From assembly GCA_963773195.1 (NCBI GenBank), contig CAVZAE010000006.1, positions 124,001 to 188,000 on the forward strand: DNA of 64,000 nucleotides, given 5' to 3'. The notes beneath the pieces are model-generated. The model made no database searches. It saw only the letters and a program-made list of their open reading frames with translations, and was not told the DNA's origin. The DNA comes from CAIWHR01 sp963773195. Lineage in GTDB: Bacteria > Pseudomonadota > Gammaproteobacteria > Burkholderiales > Casimicrobiaceae. This document shows, in pieces, positions 59,380-64,000 of the stretch. A program made the position numbers and the translations under genes. How positions within the stretch are numbered: the stretch's first letter is position 1; each line of letters opens with the position of its first letter.

Positions 59380-60158
59380 CCCTCGACGTTCGACGCCCGG
59401 TGCTCAAAGACCGGAAGGCCCTCGTCGTCGGCGTGGCCAACGAGCACTCGATCGCTTGGGGCTGCGCCAAGGCGTTCCGCGAGCTCGGCGCCGAACTCGC
59501 GATCACCTATCTCAACGACAAGGCGCGCCCGCATGTCGAGCCACTCGCGAAGTCGCTCGGCGCACCTCTGTTCCTGCCGCTCGACGTGAGCGTGCCGGGC
59601 CAGCTCGAAGCCGTGTTCGACGCCGTGACGCAGCGCTGGGGCGAGCTCGATATCCTCGTCCACTCGATCGCCTTCGCGCCGAAGCAGGACCTGCAGGGCG
59701 GGCTCCTTAGCTGCTCGGCCGAGGGGTTCGCCAAGGCGATGGATGTGTCGTGCCATTCGTTCGTGAGGATGGCGCGGCTCGCGGCGCCCTTGATGAAACA
59801 GGGCGGGACGATGTTCGCGATGAGCTATCACGGCGCGAACAAGGTGGTCCCCACCTACAGCGTCATGGGGCCGGTCAAGGCCGCACTCGAGGCGTGCTGT
59901 CGCTACCTTGCCTACGAGCTCGGCGGGAAGGGCATCCGGGTCCACGCCATCTCGCCGGGTCCGCTCAAGACACGCGCAGCGTCGGGCCTCAAGGACTTCG
60001 ACCTGCTGCTCACGGAGGCGGCGCAGCGGGCGCCGATCGGCGAGCTCGTCGACATCATGGACGTCGGCTTCACCTGCGCCTACCTGGCTACGCCGTACGC
60101 GCGGCGGTTGTCGGGCGAGACGCTCTACGTCGACGGCGGGGTCAATATCATGGCGTGA
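59376..60158 (+). CDS. fabI: Enoyl-ACP reductase (FabI-like)
   Basis: A short-chain dehydrogenase of the FabI type, 260 residues. The nucleotide-binding region reads ALVVGVANEHSIAWGCAKAF, and the catalytic Tyr-X6-Lys is in TYSVMGPVKAALE with the second Tyr just before in SYHGANK. The C-terminus GETLYVDGGVNIMA is typical. It reduces enoyl-ACP (or enoyl-CoA) with NADH. Its place after ackA, in the DUF3141-pta-ackA-fabI arrangement, suggests an accessory copy rather than the housekeeping gene. Confidence 0.92.
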   Translation: MTLDVRRPVLKDRKALVVGVANEHSIAWGCAKAFRELGAELAITYLNDKARPHVEPLAKSLGAPLFLPLDVSVPGQLEAVFDAVTQRWGELDILVHSIAFAPKQDLQGGLLSCSAEGFAKAMDVSCHSFVRMARLAAPLMKQGGTMFAMSYHGANKVVPTYSVMGPVKAALEACCRYLAYELGGKGIRVHAISPGPLKTRAASGLKDFDLLLTEAAQRAPIGELVDIMDVGFTCAYLATPYARRLSGETLYVDGGVNIMA

Positions 60159-60238
60159 GCAGCGCCGTCTCTCCTGCGTGGCGCTGGCTGACGGCTGCGC
60201 AGTCGGTATAGACTTCGAGGCAACGAACGACTGCCTGC

Positions 60239-61625
60239 ATGCGGCCATCGATGCCCGCGGCTCGCGCACCTGCCGTCCTCGATCTCATTGGAAACACGCC
60301 GCTGGTCGAAGTCACGCGCTTCGACGTCGGTCCGTGCACGCTGCTGCTGAAGCTCGAATCGCAGAATCCTGGAGGCTCGATCAAGGACCGCATCGGCCGC
60401 TCGATGATCGAGGGCGCCGAGCGGCGCGGGCAGCTTGGGGAAGGGGGCACCGTGGTCGAGGCCACGGCGGGCAACACGGGTCTCGGCCTGGCGCTGGTCG
60501 CGCGCGCCAAGGGCTACCGCATCGTGCTCGTCGTGCCCGACAAGATGTCGACCGAGAAGGTGCTGCATCTGAAGGCGCTCGGCGCCGAAGTGCACGTCAC
60601 GCGCTCGGACGTCGGCAAGGGTCACCCGGAGTACTATCAGGACTACGCGGCGCGCCTCGCCGCGGACATCCCCGGCGCGTTCTTCGCTGAACCAGTTCAA
60701 CAATCCCGACAACCCGATGGCCCACGAGCAGACAACCGGGCCCGAGCTGTGGGCGCAAAGCGGCGATCGGCTCGACGCGATCGTCGTCGGCATCGGCTCG
60801 GCCGGCACGGTAACCGGGCTCACGCGCTATTTCCGGAGCGTCGCCCCCGAGCTCGAGTTCGTCCTCGCCGATCCCGTCGGCTCGATTCTGGCCGACGTCG
60901 TCACGACCGGAACGCATGGCGAGCCGGGGTCCTGGGCGGTCGAGGGCATCGGCGAGGACTTCGTGCCGCCGATCGCCGACCTCTCCGCAATCAAGCGCGC
61001 CTATTCGATTCGGGATGCGGAGAGTTTTGCCACGGCGCGGGAGCTGCTACGCGCGGAAGGGATTCTGGGCGGCTCGTCGACCGGCACGCTGCTCGCCGCG
61101 GCGCTCCGCTACTGTCGCGAGCAGAACGGGCCGAAGCGCGTCGCCACCTTCGTCTGCGACACGGGGACGCGTTATCTGTCGAAGGTCTACAACGACCAGT
61201 GGATGCTCGATCAGGGGCTGCTCACGCGGCCACGCCTCGGCGACCTCCGCGACATCATCGCCCGCCGCTTCGACGAAGGCGCCGTCGTCAGCGTCGGCCC
61301 GCGGGATACGTTGTTGACAGCGTTCCAGCGCATGCGCCTCACCGATGTCTCGCAGCTTCCGGTGCTCGAGGGCGAGCGGCTCACTGGCGTCATCGACGAA
61401 TCGGACCTCTTGATGCGGGTGCACGACGACCCCACGCGGTTCAGCTCGACCGTCGATCAGGCGATGACGCGACGGCTCGAGATCGTCGCTCCCGACGCCC
61501 CGCTCGCGCGACTCGAAGACGTGCTCGATCGCGGGCTCGTCGCGATCATCGCCGATCGGCATCACTTCTACGGCCTGATCACCCGCTTCGATCTGCTCAA
61601 TCATCTGCGCAGGAGCCTGTCATGA
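60239..61625 (+). CDS. cbs: Cystathionine beta-synthase (PLP + CBS domain pair)
   Basis: Condenses serine (or O-acetylserine) with homocysteine. The PLP lysine is in NPGGSIKDRI, the phosphate-binding loop in ATAGNTGLGLALVA, and GIGSAGTVTGLTRYF and GGSSTGTLLAAAL follow. The C-terminal 130 residues form a CBS-domain pair (TDVSQLPVLEGERLTGVIDE, LVAIIADRHHFYGLITRFD), as in eukaryotic-type enzymes. Start at 60239 or 60251. One frameshift lies near 60690, with QFNNPDNP recovered in the other frame. The stop overlaps the next start by ATGA. A CysM-like O-acetylserine sulfhydrylase with CBS domains is the alternative. Confidence 0.88.
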
Positions 61626-62814
61626 CGTCAGCAACGCCTTCCGGCGAAGCACCGCGCCGGGGTTTCGGGACTCGAGCGATTCACGCCGGCCAGGCGCCCG
61701 ATCCGTCGACCGGCGCGATCATGCCGCCGATCTACGCGACGTCGACTTTCGTGCAGGAAAGCCCCGGCGTACACAAGGGGCTCGACTACGGACGCTCGCA
61801 CAATCCGACGCGCTGGGCGCTCGAGCGCTGCGTGGCCGACCTCGAGAGCGGCGGCCGCGGCTTCGCCTTCGCGTCCGGACTGGCCGCGATCGCGACGGTG
61901 CTCGAGTTGCTCGACAGCGGCGCTCACGTCGTCGCCGGCGACGACCTCTACGGAGGGACGTATCGGCTGTTCGAGCGCGTCCGCCGCAAGAGCGCGGGAC
62001 ACGACTTCACGTTCGTCGATCTCTCGAGCGACGACAACTTGCTGGCCGCGCTGCGGCCGGAGACGAAGCTCTGTGGGTCGAGACGCCGACCAATCCGCTG
62101 CTCAAGCTCGTCGATCTCGCGCGAATTGCGGAGCACTGCCGCGCGCGCGGCATCCTCACCGTCGCCGACAACACGTTCGCAACGCCCTGGATCCAGCGTC
62201 CGCTCGAGGCCGGCTTCGACATCGTCGTGCACTCGACCACCAAGTACCTGAACGGCCATTCCGACATCATCGGCGGCTGCGCCGTCGTCGCGGGTGAGCC
62301 GCGGCTCGCGGCGACCGCCGAGCGGCTCGGCTTCCTGCAGAATGCGGTTGGCGCGATCCAGGGTCCTTTCGACAGCTTCCTCGCGCTGCGCGGGCTCAAG
62401 ACGCTCGCGCTGCGGATGGAGCGGCACTGCGACAACGCGCTCGAACTCGCGCAGTGGCTCGCTGCCCAGCCGGAGGTCGCCCGTGTTCGCTACCCCGGGC
62501 TCAAGTCGCATCCGCAGCACGAGCTTGCGAAGCGGCAGATGCGCGGGTTCGGCGGCATGGTTTCGCTGGACCTCAAGGCCGGGCTCGACGGGACGCGGCG
62601 CTTCCTCGAGCGCTGCGAGATCTTCACGCTGGCCGAGAGCCTGGGCGGGGTCGAGAGCCTGATCGAGCATCCGGCGATCATGACGCACGCATCGATCCCG
62701 CCCGAGCAGCGCGCGCGCCTCGGGATCGGCGACGCGTTCGTCCGCCTGTCGGTAGGCGTCGAGGACGTCGAGGATCTCAAGCGCGACCTGCGTGAGGCGC
62801 TCGATGCGCTCTGA
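61622..62814 (+). CDS. Cystathionine gamma-lyase/gamma-synthase family PLP enzyme
   Basis: A Cys/Met-metabolism PLP enzyme of about 397 residues. The family start is GFGTRAIHAGQAPDPSTGAI, then YGRSHNPTRWALERCVADLE; the PLP lysine is in VHSTTKYLNGHSDIIGG, and SLGGVESLIEHPAIMTHASI closes the fold. One frameshift near 62075 separates PETKL from WVETPTNPLLK. Paired with CBS it would complete reverse transsulfuration (homocysteine to cysteine). Lyase and synthase cannot be told apart by eye. Confidence 0.9.
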
Positions 62815-62937
62815 GCAAGGCGCAACGTCGTTCCCGCGTTCGGCAATCTCGCTGCTGCGCCTGTACGGGATGTACTAAAGGGGTCGCGCGCGCGTCCGCT
62901 CGATGACGGTGCGCGCCTGAGCGCCGGCCCGCGGGCG

Positions 62938-64000
62938 CTACGCGGCGACGACGGCGTCGAGATCGTGCTCGGCCGCCGCGGTGATCCGCACCCGCGCGAA
63001 GGAACCCACGGCGAGACTCTCGCCGTCCGCAATGCGAACCGTTCCGTCGATCTCCGGCGCATCCGCTGCCGATCGCGCAGTCGCCGCGTCACCGTCGCGC
63101 GCGTCGACGAGCACGGTCATCGTCTGGCCCACGCGCCGAGCGAGGCGCGCGGCGGAGACCGTCGCCTGTACCGCCATGAAGCGCTTGCGCCGTTCCTCCT
63201 TCACGTCCACGGGCACGGGATCGGGAAGTGCGTTCGCCGCAGCGCCGTCGACGGGCGAATAGGCGAAGCAGCCGACGCGATCGAGCGCGGCGGCTTCGAG
63301 AAAGGCGAGCAGCTCCTCGAACTCGCGCTCCGTCTCGCCGGGGAAGCCGACGATGAACGTGCTGCGCAGCACGAGGTCCGGCCGCGCAGAACGCCACGCT
63401 TCGATCCGACGCAGCGTCCCTTCCGAGTTCGCCGGTCGCTTCATCAGCTTCAGGATCCGCGGCGAGGCGTGCTGGAACGGGACGTCGAGGTAGGGCAGGA
63501 GCCCGCCGCGCGCGGGATCCTCCGTCATCCGTGGGATCACCTCGTCGACGTGCGGATACGGATAGACGTAGTGGAGCCGCACCCACGCACCGTGCGCTTG
63601 CGCCATCGCGTCGAGAGCGCCCGCGAGCTCAGTCATCCGTGTCTTCACCGGGCGGCCCTGCCAGAAGCCGGTGCGATAGCGCACGTCGACGCCGTAAGCG
63701 CTCGTGTCCTGCGAGATGACGAGCAGCTCCTTGACACCGGCGCGCAGCAACCGCTCGGCCTCGGCCAGCACCTCGCCGATCGGCCGGCTCACGAGGTCGC
63801 CGCGCATCGAGGGGATGATGCAGAACGTGCAGCGGTGGTTGCAGCCTTCGCTGATCTTGAGATAGGCGTAGTGCGAGGGCGTGAGCTTGATGCCCTGCGG
63901 TGGCACCAGGTCGGTGAACGGATCGTGGGGCCGCGGCAGGTGCTGGTGCACGACGGACAGTACTTCGGCGGCCGCGTGAGGGCCGGTGACGGCGAGCACC
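62938..64000 (-). CDS. rimO: Ribosomal protein S12 methylthiotransferase RimO (partial)
   Basis: A radical SAM enzyme that adds a methylthio group to the conserved Asp of ribosomal protein S12. The N-terminal UPF0004 domain is mostly outside the window; the visible part starts LAVTGPHAAAEVL. The cluster motif is EGCNHRCTFCIIPSMRGDLVS, seen as CNHRCTFC. The RimO-specific VRLHYVYPYPHVDEVIP, DVPFQHASPRILKLMKRP and STFIVGFPGETE follow, and a TRAM domain ends the protein at 62938. The MiaB paralogue lacks the YVYPYPH signature. The frame is intact. Confidence 0.94.
   Translation of the reverse strand, partial: VLAVTGPHAAAEVLSVVHQHLPRPHDPFTDLVPPQGIKLTPSHYAYLKISEGCNHRCTFCIIPSMRGDLVSRPIGEVLAEAERLLRAGVKELLVISQDTSAYGVDVRYRTGFWQGRPVKTRMTELAGALDAMAQAHGAWVRLHYVYPYPHVDEVIPRMTEDPARGGLLPYLDVPFQHASPRILKLMKRPANSEGTLRRIEAWRSARPDLVLRSTFIVGFPGETEREFEELLAFLEAAALDRVGCFAYSPVDGAAANALPDPVPVDVKEERRKRFMAVQATVSAARLARRVGQTMTVLVDARDGDAATARSAADAPEIDGTVRIADGESLAVGSFARVRITAAAEHDLDAVVAA

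Noticed and set aside
60159..60200. Hairpins after fabI and near 62930 as terminators.
   Set aside because: Stems are 6-7 bases with long or GC-only loops and no following T-run; they are expected by chance at this GC content.
1..64000. Mobile elements, CRISPR arrays, phage genes or tRNA attachment sites at the edges of the pfl/lactate block.
   Set aside because: Searched by eye on both strands; no transposase, integrase, direct-repeat array or tRNA-like sequence was found.

Overview
The window is a gene-dense, very GC-rich stretch of a Gram-negative chromosome. Codons end mostly in G or C, genes overlap as ATGA or TGATG, and it carries outer-membrane factors, lipoproteins, polyhydroxyalkanoate and polyphosphate genes, LutABC and LctP. 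A betaproteobacterium (Burkholderiales-like) is the best guess, but that rests on gene content alone; there is no rRNA. No tRNA, rRNA, CRISPR array, insertion sequence or integrase was seen.

A pervasive property must be known before reading the list: about half of the genes switch reading frame one or more times by a single base, usually inside a short G or C run, while protein similarity continues in the new frame. This looks like consensus indel error in the sequence rather than gene decay. Such genes are listed as one CDS spanning all frames, and the shifts are noted.

Layout. 1-9005: envelope and transport genes: an RND adaptor with an OmpA-like tail, a SulP permease, an outer-membrane protein, a GH63-like glucosidase and a PLD-family lipoprotein. 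9355-13467: DUF3302, HlyD and NodT-type export genes, then PPK2. 13448-21570: an AraC regulator divergent from a tight catabolic operon (MFS importer, carboxymuconolactone-decarboxylase-like protein, BKACE, quinone oxidoreductase, TauD dioxygenase, universal-stress/hemerythrin fusion, truncated acyl-CoA synthetase). 21713-36873: a long co-directional run that starts with an envelope set (DUF1302 barrel, DUF1329, YCF48 repeat protein, RND pump) and continues with acyl metabolism (MaoC, PhaC, hydrolase, acyl-CoA ligase, acyl-CoA dehydrogenase). 37002-42874: small exported and membrane proteins and a beta-carbonic anhydrase.

43027-60158: a fermentation and lactate block behind a near-perfect class II FNR-type promoter. 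It holds a DUF3141 PHA-synthase-like protein, Pta, PflB/PflA, FocA, an FAD/Fe-S D-lactate dehydrogenase, LctP, LutABC, AckA and FabI. Together these could take lactate in, oxidise it to pyruvate, cleave it to formate and acetyl-CoA, export formate and make ATP through Pta-AckA. 60239-64000: transsulfuration genes (CBS, cystathionine lyase/synthase) and the convergent rimO, cut by the right edge.

The best candidates for something new are the DUF1302/DUF1329/YCF48/RND envelope module tied to PHA and acyl-CoA genes, the BKACE/TauD catabolic operon, and the FNR-driven DUF3141-Pta...AckA-FabI operon that encloses a pyruvate-formate/lactate set.
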